64,000 bases of DNA from Aquatica leii (GCA_035610365.1 CM069436.1:10964937-11028936), one strand, 5' to 3'. Positions 1-12,567 are shown, counted from the first letter of the stretch. Notes: generated from the sequence alone by a model not told the origin. Made by a program: numbers and translations.

Positions 1-169
1 AAAACAGCAATATAAGTATGTCGACACTAGAAAGTTGCGCGACATAGCATGCGCACCAAAAACGTAACGAGGTCATTCATCGATAGATTTTACTGCTCAC
101 ATTTTTCTCATACCGGGCCCCTTATATATGCAAATCGATTCTTAAGGAGTAAACTCCAAAATTTTAAGG

Positions 170-740
170 AAAATAATATGTAAAGGAGCTGAAGTTATTA
201 CCACTTTGGAGGCAGTTGCTCTATTGAAGGAATAGGCAAATAAAGTTAAGGAGCCAAAAACCAAAAAGGAAGTAAACGAATTAAAAAAAACAAGTGAACG
301 AGGAAGAGAGAGATGAAGATAGTTCAGAAGAAAAGGAAGAAGGCGATTGAAATGATGATATAAATTTGGAGGATGAAATAGCTGATATCTGCGAGGAACA
401 GGAATTTATGAACTCGCTGGATAATAACCCTGAAAAACTGAAAATAGGGGACTGGATTCTAATAAATTTGCCACCAAAAAATTGTCAAAATTTTACGTTG
501 GGCAGGTAACAGCACTAGAATCAAGTCTAGAAGCAAAATTTGCAAGGCAATTGGGATCTTCATCTCAGTTTAATTGGCCAGACATGGCAGATGTCTCAAT
601 TATAACTACAGATCAAATTCATTTGTATTTACCTCCAACTATTCGTAAAAGAGGACAATTACATTTCAATATCACATTTGAGCAAAATGTATGTTACGTT
701 TATTTTTCTAATAAAATATTCTAATAATTCTTTGTATGTT
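170..740 (+). pseudogene. C-terminal part of a pogo/jerky-like DDE transposase
   Basis: Seen: a broken reading stretch that starts with a Lys/Glu-rich part (with stops), passes through an acidic run (DEDSSEEKEEGD) and ends in a compact segment containing KIGDWILINLP, FYVGQV, FNWPDMADVS and RKRGQLHF. Known: in insect genomes the pattern 'GDWVLV...YVGQV...F.WP...D.S.....I...LP.P..RRGQL.F' is the tail found after the DDE domain of many pogo/jerky-like transposases. The DDE catalytic core itself is not visible; it would lie upstream of the window. A frameshift near 480 separates the acidic part from the last 80 codons. Inferred: 3' end of a dead element. The assignment rests on the tail alone. 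Confidence 0.5.
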
Positions 741-789
741 CTAAAATTTACACTTATCCCTATTAAAATTCAATGGTTTTGTGGTAATT

Positions 790-1036
790 CAGACACCCAG
801 TTTACACTTGCCCCAAGTTGCCGGGGAAGTGTAAACTATTGCGTCATGGAGATAATTTCATTTGTGAAAAAAAACAACACAAATATTTTGCTTTGATATT
901 TTCGTTTTCAGTTCTATATACGTTTGGTAGCGGCCTTGTAGAATTCTATTATTTTATGTTGTTATAAAACGAAATTACAACTTAGACAAGTTTAGGTAGT
1001 AAAATTTTAGGTTACACTTACCCCGATGTACCTTAT
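790..1036. repeat. Palindrome and candidate 3' terminal repeat of the pogo-like element
   Basis: A hairpin at about 798-838 pairs AGTTTACACTTGCCCC with GGGGAAGTGTAAACT around a short loop. A related motif, GGTTACACTTACCCCG, recurs at about 1011-1026 and is followed by ATGTACCTTA, which would fit a terminal repeat next to a TA target. The left end of the element is outside the window, so the assignment cannot be closed. Confidence 0.35.
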
Positions 1037-1182
1037 AATATTTTAAGTAAAGTAAAAGTTAACATTGTTAGTAAAATTATTCAAAAACCGAACTTTGATG
1101 TTGCTTAGTGCTGTAATCATTTGAATAATTTGAATAATTTTTTGAAAGCTTATTGCATCTTATTAACGTTTTAATGATCAAT

Positions 1183-1886
1183 TGATTGATGCTAAAGAAA
1201 TAGCATCCAGCTTAGACATAGAACCTAAATTCATAAAACAAAGAGGTCTAAGACCGCGATAAATAAAAAAAAACATTTTGATTATGAATGTGACGATGAA
1301 CCGATCCACGACGAAACTTTAAAGTTCAAAGTTGATTGCTTTTGTAATGTTCTAACATAAAATAACATCAGTGGATGAGAGATTCCAATTACTTTCTTCT
1401 TACTCTAATAATTTCGCGTTTTTATGGAGTATTGATAAATTTAAAAATTATTCTGAAAACGAACAATTAGAATTATGTCAAAAATTGAAAATTTATTAAA
1501 CGACAAAACTTCCAATGAACGAGACATAACTGCCGTGGAACTTGTTAAAGAATTGCACTATTTACAAAATTTTGATGAAAAAAGTTATTACGTCTTCAGA
1601 AGAAACTTTAAATCATATAGCAATTAACAACTTAGTGGTTTCTTTTCCAAATACGAGCATAATACTTCGTCTTTTATTAACGATGACGGTTTCTGTTGCT
1701 ACCGCAGAACGATCTTTTTCAAAACTCAAAATAATAAAAAAATATTTAAGATCGACCATGGGGCAAAACCGACTAAGTAATTTTGCTATCATTTCATTAG
1801 AAGCGGACCAGCTAAAAGAATTAGACACCGAAGATTTAATTAAACAATTTGCAAAAATTAAAGCACGGAAAGCTCAATTCACTTAG
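1183..1886 (+). pseudogene. hAT transposase remnant (ZMYM1-like), with C-terminal dimerisation domain
   Basis: Seen: the last 115 codons carry the hAT dimerisation signature, including TVSVATAERSFSKLKIIKKY (about 1680-1745) and the following LRSTMGQNRLSNFAIISLE. Upstream, in other frames, AKEIASSLDIEPKF (about 1192) and a 'DYE.DDEP' stretch match the middle of ZMYM1-like hAT transposases. Known: SVA(S/T)AERSFSKLK is the most conserved block of this family and mediates dimerisation. Frameshifts and stops break everything upstream of about 1540, and the zinc finger and most of the RNase-H-like core are missing. Inferred: a 5'-truncated dead copy. No terminal repeats or target duplication were found. 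Confidence 0.85.
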
Positions 1887-1889
1887 TTA

Positions 1890-2335
1890 AAATATTAATA
1901 ACAATACCTAATATTAATATGGTTTTAAACCTTTAAAAGGTGACATGTTACATTATTAAAATAATATATTGTTTTGTTTTTATTTGTCGATCAGTTTCGT
2001 TCTGTGACACATAAACGAGTATTTTTAATGTTTTAAATATTTTTTTTATTTCTGGTGCGTTTGTATCATATATTACATTTGAAACTAAAATAGAAAAATT
2101 TTGAGTTGTAATACTGTTAGAATATATTTCTGTTTTCTATAAGTTTATAATTATGTTATGTACCTCAATATAAAAATACTTGTATGGCTTATAGCTTGTA
2201 TTTGTAAAATATAAAAATGAAAATAAATTTATGATAATACTTTTTAAAATTATTTTTCAATAGCGGATAATACCTAATACCTAACTTACTGTACTCTGTA
2301 CTCACATATGAACGTAATACAAATTTGGAGCGTTA
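1890..2335. other. No gene seen
   Basis: AT-rich sequence with no conserved frame, terminal repeat or recognisable RNA gene. Confidence 0.5.
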
Positions 2336-2339
2336 TTTT

Positions 2340-2545
2340 AAATTTGCATAAGGTTCTGGTCCTACTAAATTAAGTTGAGTTTTTATAACCTTTTTCTTGT
2401 ATTTTCTGCTTTATCTCTTGTTTTCCGATACCGTTTTATTAACAACCGCGCCCAGATATTTAACTTTCTCTACTTGTTTTACATGGGCGTTATCATTCAA
2501 CATGACAGAGACTGAAATCTGAATTTATACGATATTTAGTTTTTT
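2340..2545 (-). pseudogene. Possible LINE reverse transcriptase fragment
   Basis: Read on the minus strand, an interrupted frame gives QVEKVKYLGAVVNKT followed by a basic run ending in KKKVIKTQLNL. The 'V..+KYLG..+' pattern is common just after the catalytic palm in endonuclease/RT LINEs. The fragment is short (about 65 codons), has a stop, and lacks the catalytic residues, so this is a weak call. Confidence 0.35.
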
Positions 2546-5500
2546 CCAAACTGACATTTTTGATATAGATACATAAAAAACAAAGTAAAACAACAAAAAG
2601 TAAAATAGAAGAGCAATAACATAATACAAATACAAATATTTATTATTTAAAAGTGACATACTTTATAATAGTAGTTTTTTTTTGCTTAAACTGCGTCAAA
2701 ATGTTTTCTTAAACGCCCTACAATAAAAAACTTGCTTCAGGTTTTGCATAATGTCCTTTATCTGGCTTTTTTATTTCTCATTATATTGATTATCTATTAG
2801 TAAACCCATAACTTTGGGTAGAAGAAATTGGCTTAATCGCTTTTAAACTAATAAATATTCGAAACCAATTCAATAAAACTGAATTATACTGCCCTATATA
2901 GAGGATGCAGATTCAATAAGAAATTTACAGTAAAAAGCCGCACTTTTATTCATCACAATGCTTTTTAGATATTGATCTAGAGGACAATATCCATTTTGCC
3001 ACCGCAAAAGTGTTCGAGGTTCAAATCTAACAAAAAAACTGTATTCGTGTCATATTTTTATTATTGCTATTTTTATGCAAGCAGCTTTAAGTTAATTAAA
3101 GCAATTAATGAATAAATAACGTTTTATAAGATAAAAATTCTTGTGTGCTTGCGTTTGAACACACAAATTGCTGCTTCGTGTAGTTTCCGCATTAAGCGTT
3201 AGTCTAGACGGTTATTTTTTATTACAACCTCAAGAGAAGTATTTTTAAGACTGTGCATGCTCATCTGTTTACTTTATGCTTTAGCCATTTTTATTGATTT
3301 GCGTTTATTCTCAATGGTGGATGTTTTAATAACATAGAAAATTTTGACATTTTTATTTATAAGTAATAATAGTTTATCTCTAGTAGTGCACCAGCTAGTA
3401 ATAACTTTTTTTGGTGTCACACGTTTAAGAAAGATAAATATATCTACGCTGGTAACAATTAATTATCATCAGTTAAAATCGTTAAGATCTAATCAATAAA
3501 CAAAACGTAATGTAAATAAGATGCGTAAAGTGTACTAAATAATGAAAAGACCAGACAAAACACAAATGCAAAAATGTATATTATACTATACGTCAACAAA
3601 TCTCAACAGAAAAACATATTTAAAAAAACAATTAGACGAATACTGATAAGCTAGTTTCCGTTTGAAGAAAGTAACTACATTTTTAAAGATAAAGATATTC
3701 TAAATTCTTTTAATTCAAAGGTCTATAACCAGTGCGTCAACTCAGCTATTACTTACAGGTGCCAAACATAAAGCCTGTTAAATTCAAGATTTAACAATGT
3801 GATAGTTGCTCAGTTACAGATAAATTTTCTGGAAGGCTGGTATCCGACATCTCTTAATATAATCAGAAGGAACTTATGTTTTCATCTTAAGCGACCGACG
3901 CTTTAAAGCACATTGACACCGATACTATAGACGATTTTGGAAAGAAACAGTAACCTCTGTTTATGTAACTGTTTTTTTACATGTCGGTGATACGGCCTAC
4001 TATGATTTACGTTTTACCCGTACGGTTTTACGCCGGTTATTACCCGTGGCTCAATCTTTTATATGTTTGCACGGAGCAACCAAAGCAACTGCAAGATTTT
4101 ATATTTACATGGCAAAGGAAAGTAAATCCGACTAAGATTTTGAGGGTAATTGCCGCCGGCCAGAATTTTTACAAAATCAGTTTTGCTTACAAATATGTGT
4201 TGTTTTATTGCAGATGCCAAACCAATACAAGTGCATTTTAAATTAAGTTTTTTGAACAGCTAAAAACTTAAACGCAGCATTATTGAAACAGGAAACATAT
4301 GCCAAATTAGTGCGAAAATCTTTATTCTTAGATCCGCACTACAACATCGTCGTAAAAAGAACCTACCAGAGAAATTAAGCAATGTTCAAATAATTGCACA
4401 GAAATAAACTATATAAAAAATAAAGTAGCTGGTAAAAATCTCGATCAGAAAACCACAACCTACATGCATATTTAGTAGGCTTACAGCATTTAAAAAAAAG
4501 TAGAAACTTCGTTTTTTTTTCAAATATGGTACTATTATCGAAAGATACAAATTATCGCCGGCACGTATATTTAATGCCAACAAAACGGGGATAAGAAATG
4601 TGCAAACTTCCAGTAAAATAGCAAAAAATAAATAACGACAAGTAGTGATTATAACAAACGTAGAAAAAGTACAAACTACAACAGTAATGTGTTTTTGGGG
4701 TTTTAGAGATTTATGTGTCTATTTTTTTATATTTGTACGCCAGAAAATGGATCCTCACCTAATAAGAAACAAATATTGTAGTGCAACGTATGCTTCTTAA
4801 TGGCTAGATAAATAAAGCTCTATTTGTAAATTGGCTTGTATAATTTTAGCATAAAGTTAAATCCTTAAAAGACGACTCTGTTCTAGAAATCGTCGACAAT
4901 CACGTAAGTCATTGCACATTAAAGGCATATTACTTCTGTCGCAAAAATGGCATCATTGTTATGACAATTTCGCATCATAGTTCGAATCGGATTAAATTAT
5001 TTGTTACTTGTCATTAGTAACAAAGTTTCACATTTTAGTATGTTATAAAAATGCTTGACATGTCACTAGAACGCGGACATCATTGCTTAGATATTTTGGT
5101 TTTATTTGATACTTACCGTGGAAAAATACTTTGCCGGTCTTTTTCCATTGAAGAGTCGCTGTGAGTTGTTTGATTTTTATAAAACCGTGTTTGTTCAATT
5201 TGATTTTACAAAAATGAAGAAGTTTTAAGACCATTCTCAATCTGTTTAATACTCACAGGTATACTACGGGTGCCATTTTGTTTACGTTTTGACTTTAGTA
5301 GAGTTTTTTTCTAAAGCTCAACTTCAACGGGTGACCGTGTGTCTCACATATTGTAGAATAAATTAGTTAGAGACGTGAGATTGATAACCGCAAGTAATCG
5401 TTCGAATTAACCAAGTCAAGTCTGATTTTGATATGATTTTTTGACTTACGCTCAATTATATTATTTTTGCGATGTTTTTTATAACTTTTCTATATATTTG

Positions 5501-5635
5501 TCTGCAGTTCTATTTATTATGTCTTTAGCTCTATTAGTTATGCCAAATAATCATTTAGCGGCATTTTTTGAGATCATTATTAATATTTCACTTAGTGGAG
5601 TCGAACTTGATTGTACGTGAACTTGATTCCGAGTA
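2546..5635. other. No supported gene
   Basis: About 3 kb of AT-rich DNA. An open frame of 86 codons (3981-4241, plus) is somewhat less AT-rich than its surroundings but matches nothing I recognise and has no splice context that persuades me. At 3016-3027 GTTCAAATC resembles a tRNA B box, without a matching A box or stem set. Confidence 0.4.
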
Positions 5636-5642
5636 TCCTTAT

Positions 5643-6925
5643 TTATTCGTAGTCAAAGCCAGATTTCGGCAAATATACAACGTCAAATGTGTCTAAAAAT
5701 TGTTCCGCAACAGCAGATCTTGTGTTATGTTTTTTTGTATCCGCCTTATGTTCTTTTAACCTGGTAGCTATGTTGCACCCCGTTTGTCCTATGTAAGCCA
5801 GCCCACACGAACAAGGGATGTGGTAGACCCCTGGTTCCTCGAGTGGTGCTTTTGTTTCCTTTGATTTTGAGCAATTGGTGCCTATTTTATTTGTTGCAGT
5901 AAAGGTCACTTTGATGTTTTTCCCTCTAAGTATTCTGGCTATTTTATCCGTGCAGCCTTTTATGTAAGGAAGGAAGGAAGTTGCCACGAAGTCTTCCTTT
6001 TTTAGTTTTTCTTTACTGTGTTTGTTAATTGCTCGATATATGTCTCCTTTTCTGAAACCGTTTTTAATTAAGGCGTCCGTTAGGTGATCTAGCTCGGTGT
6101 TTACCGTGTTCGGTTCACTGATCGCATTGGCCCTGTGTACTAAAGTTTTTAGAACTGAAAACTTCTGAGCTAGATGATGATGTGATTCGGCGTTGAGGTA
6201 TCTGTTAGTATGTGTCGGTTTTCTATATACTAGATGCCCCAATCTGTTGTCCATCTTTCGAGTGACCAGTACGTCCAAGAACGGAATGCTTCTGTTTGTT
6301 TCCGTTTCCATGGTGAATTTGATGTTGGAATCTAACTGGTTGATGTGATCCAGAAAGTTGTGTAGTGTTTCTGCTCCAAGAGACCAAATTACAAATGTAT
6401 CGTCCACATAAAGTAGCCAGCATTTTGGTTTGAGGGTAGCGGTTTCTAATGCTCTTTCTTCAAAGTCATCCATAAATATATTGGCGATGACTAGAGAAAG
6501 TGGTGATCCCATGACTGCTCCTTCAATTTGTTCGTACACAATATTGTTAAATTAGAAATACGTGGACTTTAAGCATAGCTCAATTAGTCCGTTAAGCTCC
6601 TCATCCAAATCCGCTCTTTGTAATTTAGTCTTGATGATCTCCAGTGCTGTTTGTAGTGGCACTTTTGTAAAGAGAGATGTCATCAAAACTGACTAAAATG
6701 TCTTGTGATTCTAATTTAGTTTCTTTAATCCTTGAGACGAAGTGCTGGGAATTCCTTACGTGATGGATGCTTTTTCCCGTAAGCGGTTGTAAAACCGTAC
6801 GTAAGTATCTAGCCAGAGAATAGGTGACTGAACCTGTAGCACTCACAATTGGGCGAAACGGTGCCCTTGGTTTGTGAATTTTTGGAAAGCCGTAAAGCTG
6901 CGGCATGCTGGTGTCTGTAGGAATT
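5643..6925 (-). pseudogene. Penelope-like element copy A: reverse transcriptase plus GIY-YIG endonuclease
   Basis: Penelope-like elements encode a telomerase-related reverse transcriptase fused to a GIY-YIG nuclease. Seen, from upstream to downstream on the minus strand: LYGFPKIHKP and RPIVSATGS (about 6905-6840), LVSFDDIS, a frameshift near 6660, GAVMGSPLS, then the palm motif YVDDTFVIW (about 6410). Next come IPFLDVLVTR, KGCTDKIARIL, the CSCGLAYIGQTG entry to the GIY-YIG domain (about 5800) and RSAVAEQFLDT. The frame then leaves the family after FLDT at about 5690, so the nuclease C-terminus is lost. The N-terminus is also missing: at 6921-6928 the copy joins the tail of an oppositely oriented copy. 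Confidence 0.93.
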
Positions 6926-7215
6926 CAATAGGGATAATAGAATCGATCTAGCGCCAATATGAAAAAACATGTTCCGGAACGGAAGACTAATGAATCGAAA
7001 CCGTCACGAACCACTGACCCGAACGGCGTAATATAAAGGCTTGTCAGGATCCTATACCTTCAGGGTCAGTTTTTTTCTGAAGAAGAAAGCGACATGACTG
7101 TCGAAACGTTAAATATTGTAAATTTTTCAAAATTTGTAAGCTTTCTAAGTTTTATGAATTTCGTGAAAAGTGTAAATATGGAACGCGGTTCAAAACCCAA
7201 AAATATTTATTTTTA
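6922..7215 (+). mobile_element. Tail of an oppositely oriented Penelope-like copy, running into the start of a next copy
   Basis: The first ~100 bases encode a decayed version of the family C-terminus (NRIDLAPI..NMFR), as at 28980 and 57150. They are followed by the shared non-coding block (GCTTGTCAGGATCCTA), the hammerhead-like core, and finally the start of the PLE reading frame at 'ATGGAACGCGGTTCAAAACC' near 7180. That tail-to-head order is the pseudo-LTR arrangement known for Penelope elements. With copy A it forms a head-to-head inverted pair. Confidence 0.8.
7077..7106 (+). ncRNA. Hammerhead-like ribozyme core, PLE copy A
   Basis: CTGAAGA, then an imperfect stem II (GAAAGC with ACTGTC around a short loop), then GAAA. 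This fits the CUGANGA...GAAA hammerhead core. Penelope-like elements are known to carry hammerheads in their pseudo-LTRs. Helices I and III were not resolved by eye. Confidence 0.55.
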
Positions 7216-7517
7216 GTTTTTTATTGTTTAGAAAAATAAATATAACCAAATTGTTTGTTTTCTCTCTTGATAATTGTTTGCTATATTCTACTTCTTCTTG
7301 AACAGCAAATTTGTATGTATCTTTGGTGCCTCCGACCCAGAGATTTTGCCAGTACAACGGAGTGGTGCTAATTTTTTGTTTTCTATTGTAGTATTCCTAA
7401 CCTCGCCTAGTCATCTACAACTCAGCTAGCCATGGTGACGTAGTTGTTACCAACAAAAACGAACAAAAAAGTTGCAACGTATAATGCGATAAAAACTTGA
7501 AAATCTACCTCGGTAAA

Positions 7518-8183
7518 AAATGACAACTAAAGACGTAGCAGAAATTTTTAACAAAGTTTATAGTAGAATAGCCACTTTAGAAAAAGCTATCAAGAATTGT
7601 GCTATAGAAAGTGCTAAACATATTAACGATAGTAGTCCCGTTGCGAATAAATAAAAGGTTTTTTTTGTGATATTTTAAATATATGAAATTGCAACAAAGC
7701 ACACTTATCCTTCGTCGAGAATACAAAATACAGAAGACAACATGCTAAAATTTTTACTTCAATTCTACTTAAAAGCAACACAAAGGAAAGGTAACTGAAA
7801 AACGAGAAAAAAAGCAAGGAGAATATAAGAAACCAGGGAAAAGCAAAGGCAGCCAAATGAGTTTTGAACGTCAATGTTTTGGTATTAATTGCAATTACAA
7901 CAAGAAGTTTAAGATTGACATGCGCCGTCGTAACATTAATAAAAAGTGCAAATTCCCTACCACAACAAACAAAATCGTTGACAGCAAATTTTTAGATGAA
8001 AATGGTTCTGACGGGAACGTTAGTATAAATAAAGAAGTGTTACCTGTCTACGGAAAATTTGGCAAAAATGAAGTTTGGATCAGGTGCACCTTCTGTGGTC
8101 AATGGAGTCACAAAGCGTGTGCAAATGTAGAAAAGAAGAACTATACTAAGATTAAAACGTCTTACTGGTTTGGACCGTGTTGA
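7518..8183 (+). pseudogene. Fragment with a PHD-like zinc-binding segment
   Basis: Two pieces are visible. A short frame from 7518 gives a coiled-coil-like start (KVYSRIATLEKAIKN) and stops at about 7653. A 108-codon frame (7857-8183) begins FERQCFGINCNYN and contains WIRCTFCGQWSHKACANVE, which matches the second half of a PHD/RING-type finger (W..C..C..W.H..C). The frame stops at a cysteine where the last ligand pair would be expected (FGPC, stop, RC). Known: such fingers occur in the gag-like ORF1 of LINEs and in some transposase fusions. Inferred: a mobile-element ORF remnant. I do not recognise the parent protein. Confidence 0.4.
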
Positions 8184-8184
8184 C

Positions 8185-8935
8185 GTTGCAATCAAACGGG
8201 CTGCATCAGAGTGTCAAAAAAATAAAAAACTTAAAGAAATAATGTATAATCTAACAAAGAATCCCTGCTGAGTTAGGTAATCAACTTGTAAACCCAGATT
8301 TTAAACTTTATAGAAGTGACTTAAGAAGAAGTTTTTTTCGTATTTATAGAAGAAGTAGTGTCGCGGTGGGATGAGCTAGAATTTAATTAGGTTATCTTAG
8401 AAAAGAGACCTGTTTTTGATAAACTAGTAAGAATCGAAAACTAAAGAGTTTAAAACCGTAGTTACATTTGAAGTTATTAGGGTGTTTGATGATTTCTATG
8501 CTTTTTCTGACTTTCCTATTGAAGACAAATAGAGATTTTGCAAAGACCAAGGCGTTATTAAAATTTATATTGACCAGTTTTATCGATATAGACTAAATCA
8601 CATAAACACGGTTTTTTATTATACACCTTGAGATAAAAGTCTAAGAAATTTGTTCTTAGGAAAAAGAAGAATTTTAGAGAGTTATTGAGTTGAATATGAG
8701 TTTAATACCATTCTTACAAACAAGGTTTCTTATTTGATGTGTGACTATAAATTTGAAGTGAAAATGCCAATTTTAGATTGGAATCGGATGTAGAAATGCC
8801 TTCAGGTGTTTGTGTACGCGAATCAATATTTTGCTTTACATATAACTATGGTTTAATAAGGTTCTAGTAACATTATAGATTCTCAAATTAGTAAATAGAA
8901 AAAAACGCAATGAATTAAAGATTCAATAACAACGT
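8185..8935. other. No supported gene
   Basis: Interrupted plus-strand frames around 8440-8640 give protein-like runs (e.g. VFDDFYAFSDFPIEDK), probably from the same unidentified element as the preceding zinc-finger piece, but no domain is recognisable. Confidence 0.3.
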
Positions 8936-8939
8936 TTCT

Positions 8940-9780
8940 CTGTCAAATGATAATGATACAAAGCATGAAAGTATCTGTCCGTATGTGTGAGTTTGCCATA
9001 AATAGATTGACCTAAAAATCTGTTAAGTTTACGTGTCACAAAAACGTCGAGAAATGGGAAAAACCCATTCCTTGTGGTTTTTATGGCAAATTTAATATCA
9101 AGGTGTTGATTGTTTACATAATCAAGAAACCTAGACAGTTTGAGACAACCATGAGACCAAAAAATAAAAATGTTATCAACATGCCTAAACCAAACTTTAA
9201 ATTTTAATGTCGATTATTTCAAAACAATCGTTTTAAATGACTCTATGGAAATGTTATCTACAACAAGAGTGATAAGAGAACCCATAGCGGAAATTGAAAG
9301 TAAGTGGATGATAACCTATCAATAAAAGAAACCAAACTAAAATTTTTGTCATAAAATTTTCTCGATGAGGATAAGCAAATCTTTAAGAGGAAGTTTGGTA
9401 AAAAATGAAGTGACATCAAAACTCACAAAATCTTGGGGATCAAATTTTATAAATTTTAAACGTTGAAGAAATGAGAATGAAGTATGTGAGAAGGGGTTTT
9501 GCTTGTATATTCGGAAAGAATGATGGACAAAAACTTGGTTAGTTTGTAAGTAGGAGATTGGATGGTACTGACGACAAGCCCAAACTCGTAAGATGTTCTA
9601 ATCTAAGTATAGACTCCAGCCATAAAGGTCTTTACGATTACATAAAAGATTATGTTTGTGATTATTATCAATCAATGGTAATGCCGACACGTGTCTGCAA
9701 TCACCCCCAATCTGTAAGTAATTTCGGATAATGATGATGTTTTCCTGCTGAACAATCTGTGACTTACTATTTTATTAACA
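8940..9780 (-). pseudogene. Penelope-like reverse transcriptase fragment, second family
   Basis: On the minus strand the interrupted translation runs FDPQDFVSFDVTSFFTKLP (about 9445-9390), AMGSLITLVVDNISIESF (about 9295-9235), VWFRHVDNIFIFWSHG (about 9205-9150, with the YVDD palm box changed to HVDN), then FFPFLDVFVTRKL (about 9065-9020). These are the successive PLE RT blocks seen in copy A, but at amino-acid level it is clearly a different, older family, closest to the piece at 19127-20200. The catalytic Tyr and second Asp are changed, several stops are present and no endonuclease was found. Confidence 0.8.
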
Positions 9781-9784
9781 CTGT

Positions 9785-11915
9785 TTTTATTACATGCAAT
9801 TTTGGTAATTGATACTGATAGACTTGTTTAGGTGGCTACCATTCACCCCAACTACCCTACTAGAATGCCAATCATCTAGAGCAAGCCGTTAGAAGTTCAT
9901 CAGAAACAACTAGCTACATAGGGATTTTCTGATGCCCACCATCTAGGAACTACTTCAGCAGACAGCGCAAAAAACCGTAGGAGACCTAACGACTTATATT
10001 AATAAAAAAATACAAAAATTATGAAACCACGATTTAGAGAACGTGTGTAAACACAATTGCTAGAAATATGCTTTCTGATAGATTCCACTCTATTTGATGA
10101 TCTTGGTATAGCTGAAAACGCATATGCAAATGTAAAATGTAATGATAATTAAGATGAAAGTATTGCTTATGTAATTAAAAATATTGTTGTTAATAGAATA
10201 TGCGCAAAAACTTAAAAAAACATAGAAAACAGAAAGCGGTAAATACTAGAACTAACGTTAATATCTGTGGCACGCACAAAAGACGACAAATAAACAACAG
10301 TTTTAATAAAATAAAGATGGAGATGCTTTAAAATAATAAAGTGAAGATTGAGCTCCAGATGATATACAGAGTATCGTGAAAGTGTAAAAAGAAATGTTGA
10401 CTTGATGCACCTACATGAATAAAAGAAATTGAACAAGTACATCTATTTCGTTATAATATACTCATTATGCTTAAGATATGAGCTACGTAAGCATATACAT
10501 AACAACCGGAGCGTTATAAGATAATGTTATGGATTTATAACGCTCTCTCATTCCGCCTTCAAAAATAATATTTATTTTCACATATTATTATTTGTTTAGA
10601 TTTAGATGGCAACAAGTTTTTTATTACTTTTTGTAATTTTTTCAAACATATCTAAGGAATTCTTGCACGTTTATTGTGATTGCAAAATCAATTTGACAAA
10701 TATGTAATTAAACGTCATATTATTTATTGTTCTAAACTACTAGATATACTTGTAATAATAACTAAAGTAATTGCTCATTTTTAGTTTTTATTTTAAATAA
10801 AGAGAAAAAAAATCTTGTGTGCACCACTGGCGTTATTGGATGATTACGTCCATCGAGCATCACGTTGCTCTCCTTCGTGCATAACTGTAATTTGTTTTAA
10901 ATTTACAAAATAAACAATTGTTTTTTAATAAAATTTTAAAGCTGTTTTTTATTGTGTAATCGACTGGTGAATGTATAAACTAAACTTTAAAGATTATTGA
11001 TGAACGATTACCATAACGCGTTTATATTTATTAAAAAAAATCAGATTAAATAACACTTTATTGAAAATTTATTAAGCACAAGTAACCAAAATGACTATAG
11101 AATCGGAAATAATAAGCACATTTAAAATTAAGATTAAACCGTAATTGATTTTTTATTCTTTATGAAAAATTTATCGTTGATTTTGGGGTTGCGATTTCCT
11201 GTTGAGTAAAATATAAGAATAAAAAATAAATTGAGTCGAAAACTTCAATTTTCTTTTATGTATTTTCACTTGAAAAACTGAATTATATATTGAACCGCGT
11301 ATTTTACCAATTTCTTTTATTTAAATTTATTCAAAGTAAGATGTGCAAATAAAGCAAAAAAAAATTTGCGTAAAGTTACATTATTTCGTTTTCTAACAAT
11401 AAATGGAATGATATTTTAACTCATTATTATCCTTTTTAGGAAAGTTATAAAACTGAAATCCTTCAAACGTACCTGCTGGCAATCTTTTCAAAGCGGCTTT
11501 AAATCAACAAACAAAATTTTAAGTCGTTTTTGTTTGTGTTTTGTGAACGATTCAATAAGAAAATGTCTTTATTAGTTTTTATTTTTATAATTAAAGTAGA
11601 ATTAATTTAAGAAATGTTGCTATTTAGGACTCCTGTAGATGCCAATAATGCTAGTCCAAAGAAAACAGTTTGTATAATTCAAGTTAGTGTAACAGGAAAT
11701 TAATTAATATTTAATAGGAAGTTTATGACAAGCACCTATTTCAAATACGCTCATCAAATTAGAAACTTTCAAGTTGTTGTACCTATATTTGTGTCTTAAC
11801 TATAAATTCGGATATTAACAGTGTGTTCCAATCTTTCAAACAAAAAACTAATCAAACAATTTTCTGTTCTTGTTGAAAGATCAACTTTTTCCAACGAATT
11901 TATCATTTTTAACGC
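9785..11915. other. No supported gene
   Basis: AT-rich DNA without a convincing coding signal on either strand. The stretch near 9830-10000 is less AT-rich and may be an old repeat, but no domain is visible. Confidence 0.45.
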
Positions 11916-11919
11916 AATT

Positions 11920-12320
11920 AACTTTTATTGAATGTTTTTTTAAATGTTCTTTATGTCATGTTATCAGACGTCGCCCCCAATTTCCTCTAGTTTCCTTGTG
12001 GTCATCGCTTGATCATTGTCATCTTGCCAGCTTTTTCTTGGACAATCTCTCTTTATTTTTTCTAGTGGTATCCATTCTAGTATCTTCGGGGGTCACCTGT
12101 CAGCGTTCATTCGTTTTCATGCCTAAACCAAGTTAACTGTTTTTTTCTATGTTTGTGTGTATATGTTTATCTATTTGTATTTGCATTCGGATGTTGTCAC
12201 TCCTGATTTTTTCAAGCGTTAATGGTCTGCAGTTTCTTCTTAAGAAATCTATTTCAGTCGCCATGAATTTATTTTTGTTGACCTTGGTAACATGCCATAG
12301 TTTTTAAACGTATAGAGTTA
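11920..12320 (-). pseudogene. LINE (endonuclease/RT) C-terminal fragment
   Basis: The minus-strand translation contains MATEIDFLRRNC (about 12265), TLEKIRSDNIRMQ, and, after stops, LGLGMKTNER and VTPEDTRMDTT. Known: insect LINE ORF2 proteins end in 'ME.DFLRR..ri....kIRNd.IR.....', then 'l.WyGHv.RM...R', then a '..WtP.gkRkRGRP' zone. The order and spacing agree; the RT catalytic palm is absent. Several in-frame stops show it is dead. It lies just outside the left inverted repeat of the Mutator-like element. Confidence 0.6.
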
Positions 12321-12343
12321 CACTTTAGACTACTATATGAATC

Positions 12344-12418
12344 TAGGAAAAAAAACCGGTTAAAAAATCCCTGGAAAAAAGACCCCGAGAAAAAAAACCC
12401 GGAATAAAAACCCCTGGG
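12344..12418 (+). repeat. Left terminal inverted repeat of the MULE
   Basis: Built of imperfect ~13-17-base subrepeats of the type GG(A)7CCC, ending GGAATAAAAACCCC. Its reverse complement matches 17252-17336 over the whole length with a few indels. Confidence 0.75.
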
Positions 12419-12567
12419 TTTTTTTTATATCTTCTACTTAGTAGACCAGTAATTGTATAATGAATATTAACGGCATATCTTTTATTATTGCTTATAGAAA
12501 ATATTGTTAAATAGGAACTAGTTATAGATCTTAGATACCTACTTTGTTTGAAGTGTATCTAGATACG

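Noticed and set aside
3000..3035. tRNA-like B box (GAGGTTCAAATCTAAC)
   Set aside because: No A box at the right distance and no acceptor, D or anticodon stem could be formed from the 70 bases around it.
3981..4241. 86-codon open frame
   Set aside because: No recognisable motif, no convincing splice or start context, and no second copy in the window; chance length for this composition cannot be excluded.
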